A stretch of 64,000 nucleotides of DNA, from assembly GCF_014196765.1 (NCBI RefSeq), contig NZ_JACIEE010000007.1:1-64000 (forward strand), in the 5' to 3' direction. Below are positions 45,090-53,973 of this stretch, in pieces (position 1 is the first letter of the stretch; every line of letters starts with the position of its first letter). The DNA comes from Mycoplana azooxidifex. GTDB taxonomy: Bacteria; Pseudomonadota; Alphaproteobacteria; Rhizobiales; Rhizobiaceae. The translations under genes were made by a program, and so were the position numbers. The notes beneath the pieces were generated by a model. That model did no database searches, was not told where the DNA came from, and saw only the letters and a program-made list of their open reading frames with translations.

Positions 45090-46436
45090 TCACGCATAGT
45101 CATCGCCATTGGCGCGGATCTTCTTGTCGAGGCCGTACTTCTGCATCTTCTCATAAAGGGTCTTGCGCGAGATCCCCAGCATCTCATAGACCGGGCGCAG
45201 GCTGCCGCCATGGGCCGAAAGCGCGCTGGCGATGAGGCTCCGTTCGTAGGCGGCGACCTTGTCCGATAGCCGCTGGCTCTGCTCCGGCCCGTCCTCCGGC
45301 TGCGGTTCGAGGCCGAGCACCAGCCGGTCGGCGGCGTTGCGCAGTTCGCGCACGTTGCCGGGCCAACTGCGTCCGGCGATCTCCGTCACCGTTTCCGGCG
45401 GCACCTCCATGTCGCTGCGGCCGTAGCGGGCCGCCGCCTCGCGGACGAGCTGGAGGAAGAGAAGCGGGACGTCCGCCCGGCGCTGGGCGAGTGAGGGAAC
45501 GTGCAGGGTCGCGACGTTGAGCCGGTAGAGGAGATCGGCGCGGAAGCGGGCCGCCGCTACCTCGCCTTCGAGGTTCACCTTGCTCGTCGCGATGAAGCGC
45601 ACGTCGAGCGGCACCGGATCGTTCGAGCCGAGTCGCGTGATCACGCGCTCCTGCAGCACCCGCAGGAACTTGGCCTGCAGCTCGATCGGCATCGAGCCGA
45701 TTTCGTCGAGCAGGATGGTCCCGCCGCGCCCGTGCTCGAACTTGCCGTATCGCGGACGGAGCGCACCCGGGAAGGCGCCGGCCTCATGGCCGAACAGCTC
45801 GCTCTCGATCAGGTTTTCCGGCAATGCCGCGCAGTTGATGGCGATCAGCGGCCTGTCGGCGCGGGCACTGATGTCGTGCAGCGCACGCGCCACGACCTCC
45901 TTGCCGACGCCGGTATCGCCGATGATCAGCGTGTCCGCATCGGTCGCACCGATCGCGCGGAGACGGTAGCGTAGGTCCACCATCACCTGGGTGCGCCCCG
46001 GCAGGCGCGCCTCGACGTCATCGCGCTTGCCGGCGACCGCGCGCAGGCGGCGGTTTTCCAGGACGAGGCTGCGCCTGTCCAGCGCGCGCCGGATGATGGC
46101 TGCGAGTTGCTGGGCGGTAAACGGCTTTTCGACGAAATCGTAGACGCCGGCGCGCATGGCGGTGACCGCGAGTTGCACGTCCGCATGCCCGCTGACGAGG
46201 ATCACGGGGAGTTCGGCATCCATCTCGCGGATACGCTGCAGCAGCGTCATGCCGTCCATTCCCGGCATGCGGATATCGCTGACCACCACGCCGTCGAATC
46301 CGTAGCCTACGCGCTCCAGCACCGGTTCCGCATTGGCGAAGGTGACGACGTCCAGCCCGTACAGGCCCAGCGCCTGCGCCGACGAACGGCGCATTTCCTC
46401 TTCGTCATCGATGAGGAGAATGCGGCTCGAGCTCAT
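45090..46436 (-). CDS. Sigma-54-dependent response regulator (DctD-like)
   Basis: 448-residue NtrC-class regulator: receiver domain (phosphoacceptor Asp54 in VVSDIRMPGMDG), AAA+ domain with Walker A GDTGVGKE (173-180), and a C-terminal Fis-type helix-turn-helix (YEMLGISRKTLYEKMQKYG). The sigma-54 contact loop reads GAFPGA (220-225) where most family members have GAFTGA. It is translationally coupled to the sensor kinase (overlap 46433-46436) and lies just upstream of the tct operon, which it most likely activates. Confidence 0.92.
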   Translation of the reverse strand: MSSSRILLIDDEEEMRRSSAQALGLYGLDVVTFANAEPVLERVGYGFDGVVVSDIRMPGMDGMTLLQRIREMDAELPVILVSGHADVQLAVTAMRAGVYDFVEKPFTAQQLAAIIRRALDRRSLVLENRRLRAVAGKRDDVEARLPGRTQVMVDLRYRLRAIGATDADTLIIGDTGVGKEVVARALHDISARADRPLIAINCAALPENLIESELFGHEAGAFPGALRPRYGKFEHGRGGTILLDEIGSMPIELQAKFLRVLQERVITRLGSNDPVPLDVRFIATSKVNLEGEVAAARFRADLLYRLNVATLHVPSLAQRRADVPLLFLQLVREAAARYGRSDMEVPPETVTEIAGRSWPGNVRELRNAADRLVLGLEPQPEDGPEQSQRLSDKVAAYERSLIASALSAHGGSLRPVYEMLGISRKTLYEKMQKYGLDKKIRANGDDYA

Positions 46437-48262
46437 TCGGCGGCCTCGCTGATGGCCGGTGCGGCGTCAAGCGCGATGCGGAATTCGGCGCCCCCGTCGG
46501 GCGGATTGGAAACCGAGAGGCTGCCGCCGAAATCCTTGACGATATTGTAGGAGATCGAAAGGCCGAGCCCGAGGCCGCGGCCGACGCCCTTCGTGCTGAA
46601 GAAGGGATCGAAGATGCGTTCTGCGATTGCCGCGGGCACGCCCGGCCCATGGTCGCGGATGGTAATCGCCACCCTGCCCTCGTCGCGCACGGCATCGATG
46701 TGGATGCGCCGGTCCGACAGCCCCTCGACCGCGTCGGCGGCATTGGTGATGATGTTGACGAGAACCTGCTGCAGCCGCACCGAGCCGGCATGGACCACCA
46801 CGGGGGTCTTTCCGAGATCGACCAGAAGCGTCGCATCGGCGGACTTCAGGCGGGCGGCGACGATCTCCAGCGTATCCGTCAGGACGGCCGAGAGGACGAC
46901 CGGGCCGAGCTTCTCGTTGGGCTTGCGGGCAAAGTTCCGCAGGTGCCGGCTGATCGATGCCATGCGGTCGATCAGCCCGGAGATGCGCCGGACGTTGTCG
47001 CGGGCTTCGTCGACACGGTCGCGGTCGATCAGCATCGCCGCGCTGTCGGCATAGGTCTTGGCGGCGGCGAGCGGCTGGTTCAGCTCGTGCGACAGCGCCG
47101 CCGACATCTGGCCGAGCCCGGCGAGCTTGCCCGCCTGGATGAGGTCTGCCTGGGTCTCGCGCAGCTTCTGCTCGGTCATCCGGCGCTCGGCGATCTCCAG
47201 TTCGATGCGCCGATTGACGCGCGCCAGATCGGCGGTACGCTGCTCGACCCGGTGCTCCAGCTCGTTGCGCGCCTCGATCTGCATGCGCATGCGCTCCTGC
47301 GCCCGGGCCCGCCACTGGATCACGATCGCGATCGCCAGCCCCGCCAAGCCTAGAAACAGCAGCACCGCAATCAGCATCGTGCGTGCCTGGGTGCGCACCG
47401 AGCTCGTGTCCATCAGGACGCTGACGGTCCAGTCGGCCTCAGGCATGTACTGGGAAAGCGTCAGGTATTCGCGCGTCGCGCCGCCGTCGGCAAGGGTGAT
47501 CAGCCGGTGTCCCGTCGTCTCGTCCGCGTGAAAGGGCAGCGGCTTCAGCACGGCCTCGGCGTAGCGACGCGACGCCTGGGTCCGCGCAAGCCGCTCCGGT
47601 GTCAGCGGCAGGATGGCCGAATAGCGCCATTCCGGGCTGCCGGTCATGAAGATGATGCCTTCCGGGTCGGAGACGAAGATCTTGTATTCGCCGCCCTGCC
47701 AGGAGCCCTCGATCGAATCGATATCGACCTTGAATACGATGACGCCGCGGATCTCCTCGTCCACGCGGATCGGCGAGGCGAAATAGTAGCCGCGCTTCAG
47801 CGACGTCGTGCCGAGCGCATAGAAGCGCGATTGACCGCCCTTGGCCGCGTCCTGGAAGTAGGGCCGGTAGCTGAAATTCTGCCCGACGAAGCTCGTCGGC
47901 CCGTCGTAGTTGCTGGCGGCGATCGTGTCGCCGTCCATCTTCATCACATAGATGTCGGAGGATTCCAGCAGGCCATTGATGTCTTTCAGATAGGCGTTCG
48001 CCGCCTCGCGCAGCGTCCGGTCGTCGGGGTCGCTGATCAGGTGCTTGATGTCGTCGTGATCGGCAATCAGCGCCGGCAGCGGCTCGTAGCGGCTGAGGTG
48101 CCCCTGCAGCGCCGAGACGGCGAGGCGAAGCGCCGAACCCGCCTGCAACGACGCTTCGTCCATGTAGCTGCGGGTCGCCAGTGCCCCACCCGGCACGATC
48201 ATCGCATAGAGGACGGCTGGCAGGAACACGAGCCAGACAAGGATACGAAAACGCTGTTTCAC
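46433..48262 (-). CDS. Sensor histidine kinase (DctB-like)
   Basis: 609-residue membrane kinase. TM1 is about residues 8-26, and a periplasmic dCache domain (about 30-290) contains DctB-like ligand segments (FSYRPYFQDA, GYYFASPIRVDEE). TM2 is about 295-316, followed by a coiled-coil linker, HisKA with phosphoacceptor His392 (ALSHELNQPLAA), and a HATPase with NIITNAADA and GLGLGLSISYNIV. The start is the GTG at 48262. It probably senses a small carboxylate and phosphorylates the DctD-like partner encoded four bases inside its end. Confidence 0.92.
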   Translation of the reverse strand: MKQRFRILVWLVFLPAVLYAMIVPGGALATRSYMDEASLQAGSALRLAVSALQGHLSRYEPLPALIADHDDIKHLISDPDDRTLREAANAYLKDINGLLESSDIYVMKMDGDTIAASNYDGPTSFVGQNFSYRPYFQDAAKGGQSRFYALGTTSLKRGYYFASPIRVDEEIRGVIVFKVDIDSIEGSWQGGEYKIFVSDPEGIIFMTGSPEWRYSAILPLTPERLARTQASRRYAEAVLKPLPFHADETTGHRLITLADGGATREYLTLSQYMPEADWTVSVLMDTSSVRTQARTMLIAVLLFLGLAGLAIAIVIQWRARAQERMRMQIEARNELEHRVEQRTADLARVNRRIELEIAERRMTEQKLRETQADLIQAGKLAGLGQMSAALSHELNQPLAAAKTYADSAAMLIDRDRVDEARDNVRRISGLIDRMASISRHLRNFARKPNEKLGPVVLSAVLTDTLEIVAARLKSADATLLVDLGKTPVVVHAGSVRLQQVLVNIITNAADAVEGLSDRRIHIDAVRDEGRVAITIRDHGPGVPAAIAERIFDPFFSTKGVGRGLGLGLSISYNIVKDFGGSLSVSNPPDGGAEFRIALDAAPAISEAAE

Positions 48263-48395
48263 GAAACGCGGGCTCCTCCCTCCCTCGCCGCGGCCTCCCG
48301 CCGCGGGCGAAGTCTAGAGAGCAATGCCGCAATTTCCAAGAGACGTCTGATGGCCTTCCAGTGCCGAGGCCTGTCGGCGGACGGGCAACGGCGCA

Positions 48396-48800
48396 TCAGA
48401 TCTTGAAGACGTCGTCCCCGGCGAAGACGATGACGTATCCGTGGTCGGCCTCTGCCTCCTTCGCCCATGTCTCGAGCCGGGAGTAGTAGGGTTCCCGCCT
48501 CCAGACTGCGGCATGGGCCGGATCGACGAGGACGGTGACTTGCGGCCCCTGCCGATAGATCATCATGTGGGAGCGTGCCGGTTCCCATTCCTGCCCGAGC
48601 GCGTCGTCGACCATCCACAGACAGAGAAAGTCGCGGCAGACCTGCGGCCGGTCCTGGTAGATCGTGCAGCCTCCTTCCGCGCGGCAATGCTGACACCACG
48701 CGTTGGCAGGCTTCGAAAGCGCATCGATATCGGGCAGCCGGCAGCAGAGCGTGCACGTCCCGCAGGAACGGCCGGGGGAGGAGGGAGCCTGGATGTCCAT
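48396..48800 (-). CDS. YkgJ-type cysteine-cluster protein
   Basis: 134-residue protein with the zinc/iron-chelating cysteine cluster of the YkgJ/Fli-B-like family: CGTCTLCC (residues 13-20), then CQHC, GCTIYQDRPQVCRDFLC. The C-terminal half has no recognisable motif. Such proteins bind a metal cluster; their function is mostly unknown. ATG 48800 chosen because it places the cluster near the N-terminus as in relatives. It lies alone between the sensor kinase and a GntR gene, all on the minus strand. Confidence 0.75.
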   Translation of the reverse strand: MDIQAPSSPGRSCGTCTLCCRLPDIDALSKPANAWCQHCRAEGGCTIYQDRPQVCRDFLCLWMVDDALGQEWEPARSHMMIYRQGPQVTVLVDPAHAAVWRREPYYSRLETWAKEAEADHGYVIVFAGDDVFKI

Positions 48801-48883
48801 GCGTGACGCATAGCAGCAAGGCGCCCGCCCCGGTACCCCTGCCCGGTTACGTTCGGGAATTCCGGGCGATGAATGATCGACCG

Positions 48884-49558
48884 TCAGAGACGATCGCGCA
48901 TGTGGCTCTCGACGCTGCGCAGGTGCCGGCGCATGGCATCGGCGGCGCCGGCGCCGTCGCGATCGGCGATCGCGGCCACGATGCGGGTGTGCTCCTCGAA
49001 GCTGTGGTGGTCGCCCGGCGGGCGCAACGGCGTGTCGCGCAGCCTCCCCCAGGTCACGGCCCTGCGGACGGCGTTCAGCGTATCGAGCAGGCCCAGCAGC
49101 AGCGAATTCTGCGACGCCTCGCCGATCGTCCGGTGCAGCTTGTTGTCCCATTGCTCGTACTGCCGCCAGGTCGGCGCCTGCTGTGCTTTCAGCATGCAGC
49201 TTCGCATCTCCGCGACCTGGCCCGCCGTCGCATACAGCGCGGCGCAACGGGCCACCTCCGGCTCGAAGGCGATGCGCGCGCTCATGACCTCGAGCGGATT
49301 GGTCCGCTGGACCATGGCGTTGATGTCGGCGACCGTGTCGATCGGTCGCTCACCCGTGAACGTGCCCTTGCCCACGTGCCGCCAGACGACGCCCTCGGAC
49401 TGGAGGGTCGCCAGCGCTTTTCGCAAGGCACCCCGCCCGACCTCGAGCGACTGCGCCAGCTCCCGCTCGGGCGGAAGCCGTCCGTCGTCGGGCAATGCCG
49501 CCGTGGCCAGGAAATCGCGCACCCTCGTCAGAACTGCCGCATCGGTGATTTCGATCAT
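48884..49558 (-). CDS. FadR-subfamily GntR regulator (FCD domain)
   Basis: 224-residue regulator. The winged helix (about residues 10-70) contains LPPERELAQSLEVGRGALRKALATLQSEGVV, and the FCD domain ends with DAMRRHLRSVESHM. The Asp and His residues in DNKLHRTIGE and HTRIVAAIADRD are the usual metal-binding set. ATG 49558 chosen; a TTG six bases upstream is less likely. Divergent from the NMT1-type ABC operon, with a perfect palindrome 10 bases upstream. Probably a repressor whose ligand is the transported acid. Confidence 0.88.
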   Translation of the reverse strand: MIEITDAAVLTRVRDFLATAALPDDGRLPPERELAQSLEVGRGALRKALATLQSEGVVWRHVGKGTFTGERPIDTVADINAMVQRTNPLEVMSARIAFEPEVARCAALYATAGQVAEMRSCMLKAQQAPTWRQYEQWDNKLHRTIGEASQNSLLLGLLDTLNAVRRAVTWGRLRDTPLRPPGDHHSFEEHTRIVAAIADRDGAGAADAMRRHLRSVESHMRDRL

Positions 49559-49568
49559 GTTCAATCAG

Positions 49569-49587
49569 AACCAATTTTGAATTGGTT
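49569..49587. promoter_or_regulatory. Operator palindrome of the GntR regulator
   Basis: AACCAATT-TTG-AATTGGTT, perfect eight-base arms, 10 bases upstream of the GntR start. A second half site AATTGGTT lies at 49758-49765, inside the promoter of the divergent ABC operon. The shared half site suggests one regulator for both directions. Confidence 0.7.
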
Positions 49588-49732
49588 TTGGTTATATGAG
49601 ACATATTCCTCCCTGTCAACGCGATCGGTAGCCTTGAATCTGAATTTTATTATCGTAATTATATTCAATAACTTATGCACTGTAAGAGGCTTCTGCCGCC
49701 CCTCGATGCTGCCATGCAACAACACTTACCCG

Positions 49733-49760
49733 TTGACACAATATCAGATTAATGAAGAAT
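49733..49760 (+). promoter_or_regulatory. Probable sigma-70 promoter of the NMT1-type ABC operon
   Basis: TTGACA at 49733-49738 and AAGAAT at 49755-49760 with a 16-base spacer, about 45 bases upstream of the binding-protein start. The -10 region overlaps the operator half site AATTGGTT (49758-49765), so repressor binding would block polymerase. The 49600-49690 stretch is AT-rich and otherwise empty. Confidence 0.45.
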
Positions 49761-49806
49761 TGGTTCCAGATTGGGTCGAGGAGCCCGATTTCTGGGAGGA
49801 ACGAAA

Positions 49807-50796
49807 ATGAACATGTTTGCCAGACGAATGAGGGCGTCGGCGGCTGCCGCCGCCTTCTGCATTGCCACCGCAATACCGGGATGGGCATTCGCCGATCCCA
49901 TGCGCGTCGCCTTCGGCGATATCGCCACCGTCGAATCCCTGCACCTTCTGGCCGCGCTCGAGCGGGCGAAGGAAAAGGGCGTCGACGTCCAGGTCACCTT
50001 CCTGAAGAGCGAGGACATCGCCGCCCAGGCCGTGGTCAGCGGCCAGGCCGACATCGGCGTCGGCGGCCCCTATGCGCTGCTGCAGAAGGTCAAGGCGCCG
50101 ATCCGCATCTTCATGCAGCTCTCCAAGCTGCAGTTCTACCCGGTCGTCAATTCCGAGGCTTACAAGGAGTGGAAGGACCTGGACGGCCAGGAGATCGCCG
50201 TTCACTCCCGCGGGTCGGGCACGGAAGCCATCATGAAACTGATGGCCGACAAGAACGGCATCGCCTATTCTAACATCTCCTACGTGCCGGGCGCGGAAGT
50301 CCGGACCGGGGCGCTGCTGCAGGGCAACGTCAAGGCAACGATCGTGGACTCGTCCGGCAAGCGCATCCTGGAAAAGGAAGCTCCCGGCAAGTTCATCTTC
50401 CTGCCACTGGGAGAGGTCAGCGCAACGGACGAGGCGCTCTTTGCCAATACCGATTACCTGGCGAAGAACCAGAAGGACATCGAGATCCTCGTCGAGAGCA
50501 TCATCACCACCTGGCGCGAGGTCGCGGCGGATCCCAAGGCGGCCATCGCGCTCCGTGAGAAGTACAAACTGCTGCCCGATGCCACGCCGGAAATGATAGC
50601 CGACATCGAGCCCTACTTCACGGAAGCCGTCGCGACGCTTCCGCTGAATGGCGGCGGCGCCGACGCAGCGCGCGACGACTTCGACTTCTACACCATCTCG
50701 GGTGCGCTCGAGGGCAAGGCCGAGGAACTGAAGGTCGAGGACTTCTGGGACCTCACCGCGCTGAACGCGGTGCTCGCAAAGACCGGAACCAAGTAG
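49807..50796 (+). CDS. ABC transporter substrate-binding protein (NMT1/SsuA-like)
   Basis: 329-residue periplasmic binder. The signal peptide is MNMFARRMRASAAAAAFCIATA..., with cleavage near AFA before DPMRVAFGDIATVESLHLLAALE. NMT1/SsuA-type features are VSGQADIGVGGPYALLQ and VHSRGSGTEAIMKLM. GGAGGAACGAAA precedes ATG 49807. First gene of a five-gene operon. The family binds thiamine precursors, sulfonates, nitrate or aromatic acids; the downstream FAH-family hydrolase favours an organic acid. Confidence 0.88.
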   Translation: MNMFARRMRASAAAAAFCIATAIPGWAFADPMRVAFGDIATVESLHLLAALERAKEKGVDVQVTFLKSEDIAAQAVVSGQADIGVGGPYALLQKVKAPIRIFMQLSKLQFYPVVNSEAYKEWKDLDGQEIAVHSRGSGTEAIMKLMADKNGIAYSNISYVPGAEVRTGALLQGNVKATIVDSSGKRILEKEAPGKFIFLPLGEVSATDEALFANTDYLAKNQKDIEILVESIITTWREVAADPKAAIALREKYKLLPDATPEMIADIEPYFTEAVATLPLNGGGADAARDDFDFYTISGALEGKAEELKVEDFWDLTALNAVLAKTGTK

Positions 50797-51639
50797 ATGC
50801 ACATGGCTGCTTCACCGCAAAAGGTGGGCGCGACTGGAGGAGCCGGCAGCGGCTCCTCCAGCATCGTCGAAACGCTCGCCGACTTCGCCCGGCGCCGGAA
50901 ATCCTTCTGGGTCGCCGTGTCGCTCGCAATCCTGTTCACAGCGTGGGAGATCGCAGGCCGCGTTCCGATCAGCTTCGCTTTTCCGACATTCCTGGAAACG
51001 CTCTCTGCCCTGATCGAGATGGCGCTCGACGGCACGCTGCTGCCCGCCTACTTCATCACCTTTCAGCCGCTCCTTCTCGGCGTCGCCGTCTCGGCCGTCC
51101 TCGGCATCGGCCTCGGCATCGCCATGGGGCTCTCCGACAAGGCCGAATGGCTGCTCGCGCCCGTCTTCATCGTGCTCCAGGCGGCCCCCATGGCCGCGCT
51201 CGTGCCGCTGGTCACCTTCGTCTACGGCATCGGCCTCGTCGCCAAGACGCTTGCCGTGATCATGCTGGCGCTGCCGGTGATCGTGCTCAATTCGTACAAG
51301 GCCGTGCGCCACGTCAATCCGTCGCTGGTCGACATGTGCCGCTCCTTCCAGGGCACGCGCATGCAGCAGATCTTCAAGATCGTCATTCCCGATGCGACGC
51401 CGGTGCTGTTCGCCGGCCTTCGGCTCGGCATCGCCGCCGGCTTCATCGGCGTCATGCTCGCCGAACTCCTGATCACCCCCACCGGCATCGGCGACCTCAT
51501 CACCTATCACCGCTCGGTCGCCAATTACGCCCACATGTATGCGGCCGTGGCATCCATCATCGCCGTGTCGACGCTGACGCTCGCAGCCCTGCAGTATGTC
51601 GAGTTGCGCTTCCTGCGTCCCGAAAAGAGGAGAAAGTGA
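50797..51639 (+). CDS. ABC transporter permease (SsuC/TauC-like)
   Basis: 280-residue permease with six hydrophobic segments, beginning near residue 37 after a hydrophilic Ser/Gly tail. The coupling loop (CRSFQGTRMQQIFKIVIPDATPVLFAGLRLG) is the EAA motif of the nitrate/sulfonate class. Its ATG directly follows the binding-protein stop. A second, different permease lies downstream of the ATPase, so the transporter is probably a heterodimer. Confidence 0.9.
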   Translation: MHMAASPQKVGATGGAGSGSSSIVETLADFARRRKSFWVAVSLAILFTAWEIAGRVPISFAFPTFLETLSALIEMALDGTLLPAYFITFQPLLLGVAVSAVLGIGLGIAMGLSDKAEWLLAPVFIVLQAAPMAALVPLVTFVYGIGLVAKTLAVIMLALPVIVLNSYKAVRHVNPSLVDMCRSFQGTRMQQIFKIVIPDATPVLFAGLRLGIAAGFIGVMLAELLITPTGIGDLITYHRSVANYAHMYAAVASIIAVSTLTLAALQYVELRFLRPEKRRK

Positions 51640-51640
51640 C

Positions 51641-52438
51641 ATGGCCAACCCCATCCCCCTGCGGACGGCCGACAACGCCACGCCGGACGCCGTCGTCGAA
51701 GTGCGCGACATCTGCAAGCGCTACGGCGATGTCGAGGCCCTTCGCGGCATCAACCTCCAATTCGAGCGCGGCAAGCTGACGACCCTGCTCGGCCCGTCGG
51801 GCTGCGGCAAGACCACCCTTCTCAAGATCATCGCCGGTCTCGTTCCCGCAACCTCCGGCCAGGTCATCGTCAACGGCAGGCAGGTGACGGGGCCAGGGCC
51901 CGAGCGCGCCTTCGTCTTCCAGGACTTCGCGCTGATGCCCTGGGCGACCGTGCTGCGCAACGTCGCCTTCGGCCTCGAGCTCAAGGGCATGCCACAGGCC
52001 GAGCGCCACAGGATCGCAAGGCACTACATCAACGAGGTCGGCCTGTCCGGCTTCGAGGAGAAGTATCCGCACGAACTGTCCGGCGGCATGCGCCAGCGCG
52101 TCGGCATCGCCCGCGCGTTCTCGGTCAACGCCGACGTGCTGCTGCTGGACGAGCCGTTCTCCGCCGTCGACGAGCAGAACCGGCGCAAGTTCCAGGAAGA
52201 CCTGCTCCGCCTCGTCGACAAGGAGCGCAAGACCTTCCTGTTCGTCACCCATTCCATCGAGGAAGCCGTCTATGTCTCCGACCGGATCGTGCTCCTATCG
52301 CCGCGTCCCGGCCGTGTCTCCCAGATCATCGAGCCCGCCATCGACCGCTCCGCCGCACCGGATGTGATCCGGCGCGACAAGGGCTATCTCGATGTGGTCG
52401 AGGAGATCTGGCAGGGGCTCAGGCAATATGCGGAGTGA
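51641..52438 (+). CDS. ABC transporter ATP-binding protein (SsuB/TauB-like)
   Basis: 265-residue ATPase of the nitrate/sulfonate/taurine class. Walker A GPSGCGKTT, Q-loop FVFQDFALMPWATVLRN, signature LSGGMRQRVGIARAF and Walker B LLLDEPFSAVDEQNRR are intact. The start ATG at 51641 lies one base past the permease stop, with AGAGGAGAA upstream. It energises both flanking permeases. Confidence 0.92.
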   Translation: MANPIPLRTADNATPDAVVEVRDICKRYGDVEALRGINLQFERGKLTTLLGPSGCGKTTLLKIIAGLVPATSGQVIVNGRQVTGPGPERAFVFQDFALMPWATVLRNVAFGLELKGMPQAERHRIARHYINEVGLSGFEEKYPHELSGGMRQRVGIARAFSVNADVLLLDEPFSAVDEQNRRKFQEDLLRLVDKERKTFLFVTHSIEEAVYVSDRIVLLSPRPGRVSQIIEPAIDRSAAPDVIRRDKGYLDVVEEIWQGLRQYAE

Positions 52439-52444
52439 GGCGCC

Positions 52445-53197
52445 ATGAAACTCTTCGGCATTAAAATTCCGATGATGACCTCGCTGATCTTCTGGGCGCT
52501 GGTCTGGGAGATCGTCGGCAGGATGGACGTCATCTTCCTGATCCCCCCCATGTCCTCGATAATCGCAGCCGGCTTCGGGCTGGTGCAGACCGGGTCGTGG
52601 CAGAACGCCACGCTGATCACGCTGCGCACCTTCGTCCTCGGCATGGCGATGGCGATTGCGGTCGGCGTGCCGCTCGGGGTGGCCATGGGACGGTTCAAGA
52701 TCGTCGACAACATCTTCGGCCTGTGGGTGAACATGTTCGTCAGCGCGCCGCTGTCGGCCCTGGTTCCGGTCCTGATGATCCTGTTCGGGCTCGGCGAGAC
52801 GACGGTCTTCGTCACCGTCTTCCTCTTCGCCGTCTGGATCATCGTGCTCGACGCCCGCGCCGGCGTCATGCAGGTGCCGCCCTCGCTGATCGAGATGGGG
52901 CGCTGCTACGGCGCCTCGCGCTTCACGATCTTCACCAAGATCATTCTTCTCTCCGCCCTTCCCGAGATCCTTGCGGGCATCCGCATCGGGCTGATCCGCG
53001 GGGTGAAGGGCGTGGTGATCGGCCAGATCCTCGTCTCGATCATCGGCTACGGCGAACTCTTCGAGCTCTATTCCCGCAGCTTCGACATGGAGCGGTTCTG
53101 GGCTCTGACAATCATCCTCTTCGCGGCAGCCATGGTTCTGTCCGCGGTCGTGGAACACTTCGAAAAACGCATCGAGTATTACGCAGGAGCGCGATAA
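52445..53197 (+). CDS. ABC transporter permease (SsuC/TauC-like), second of two
   Basis: 250-residue permease with six hydrophobic segments. The EAA-type loop reads EMGRCYGASRFTIFTKIILLSALPEILAGIRIG. It is shorter than, and clearly distinct from, the first permease of the operon. Its TAA stop shares a base with the ATG of the hydrolase gene (TAATG at 53195-53199). Confidence 0.9.
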   Translation: MKLFGIKIPMMTSLIFWALVWEIVGRMDVIFLIPPMSSIIAAGFGLVQTGSWQNATLITLRTFVLGMAMAIAVGVPLGVAMGRFKIVDNIFGLWVNMFVSAPLSALVPVLMILFGLGETTVFVTVFLFAVWIIVLDARAGVMQVPPSLIEMGRCYGASRFTIFTKIILLSALPEILAGIRIGLIRGVKGVVIGQILVSIIGYGELFELYSRSFDMERFWALTIILFAAAMVLSAVVEHFEKRIEYYAGAR

Positions 53198-53907
53198 TGA
53201 ACGACATGACTTCCATCAACGCCGCTTACGTCTTCAAGCCGGCGCCCGTTCCGACCCTGCCGGTCTCAGGCAGCCAGGCGCTCTTTCCGGTGCACCGCAT
53301 CTACTGCGTCGGCCGGAACTTCGCCGACCACGCCATCGAGATGGGCCACGACCCGAACAAGGAGCCGCCGTTCTTCTTCCAGAAGAACCCGGACACCCTG
53401 GTCCTGCCCGGCCACGACTTCCCCTACCCGTCGGAGAGCAACGACGTCCACCACGAGGCCGAACTCGTCGTGGCGCTGAAGAGCGGCGGCGACAACATCC
53501 CGCTCGATAAGGCGCTCGACTGCGTCTACGGCTATGCCGTCGGCCTCGACATGACCCGGCGCGACCTGCAGGGCGAAGCCAAGAAGCTCGGCCGCCCGTG
53601 GGAAACCGGCAAGGCCTTCGAAAGCTCGGCCCCTTGCGGCCCGCTGCACCCGGTCGAAAAGATCGGCCATCCGACCCAGGGCGCGCTCTGGTGCAAGGTC
53701 AACGGCGAGCTTCGCCAGAGCGGCGACCTCAACCAGATGATCTGGAAAGTGCCGGAGATGATTTCCTACCTGTCGAAGCTGTTCACCCTCCAGGCCGGCG
53801 ACCTGATCTTCGCGGGCACGCCCGCCGGCGTCGGCGGGATCGTCAAGGGCGACGTGATGGTCGCCCATGTGGAAGGCGTCGACGAGATCACCTTCAAGGT
53901 TGCCTGA
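53197..53907 (+). CDS. Fumarylacetoacetate hydrolase family protein
   Basis: 236-residue FAH-fold hydrolase or decarboxylase. The metal site is visible as Glu-x-Glu in HHEAELVVAL and Asp in GLDMTRRDLQ, with GRNFADHAIEMGHDPNKEPPFFFQKNPDT in front and GDLIFAGTPAGVGGI near the C-terminus. The size and N-terminus resemble fumarylpyruvate/acylpyruvate hydrolases. As the last gene of an ABC uptake operon it suggests the imported compound is, or becomes, a diketo acid. Substrate not proven. A terminator hairpin follows six bases past the stop. Confidence 0.9.
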   Translation: MNDMTSINAAYVFKPAPVPTLPVSGSQALFPVHRIYCVGRNFADHAIEMGHDPNKEPPFFFQKNPDTLVLPGHDFPYPSESNDVHHEAELVVALKSGGDNIPLDKALDCVYGYAVGLDMTRRDLQGEAKKLGRPWETGKAFESSAPCGPLHPVEKIGHPTQGALWCKVNGELRQSGDLNQMIWKVPEMISYLSKLFTLQAGDLIFAGTPAGVGGIVKGDVMVAHVEGVDEITFKVA

Positions 53908-53913
53908 GTGCTT

Positions 53914-53935
53914 CGGGCGCGCTCCGGCGCGCCCG
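53914..53935 (+). terminator. Terminator after the FAH-family gene
   Basis: Perfect nine-base arms (CGGGCGCGC at 53914-53922, complement at 53927-53935) with loop TCCG, six bases past the stop of the ABC-FAH operon. No strong T run follows. Confidence 0.6.
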
Positions 53936-53973
53936 TCCACCACCAGCCCTGGTTCAGTCGGCCGCAAAATTTC

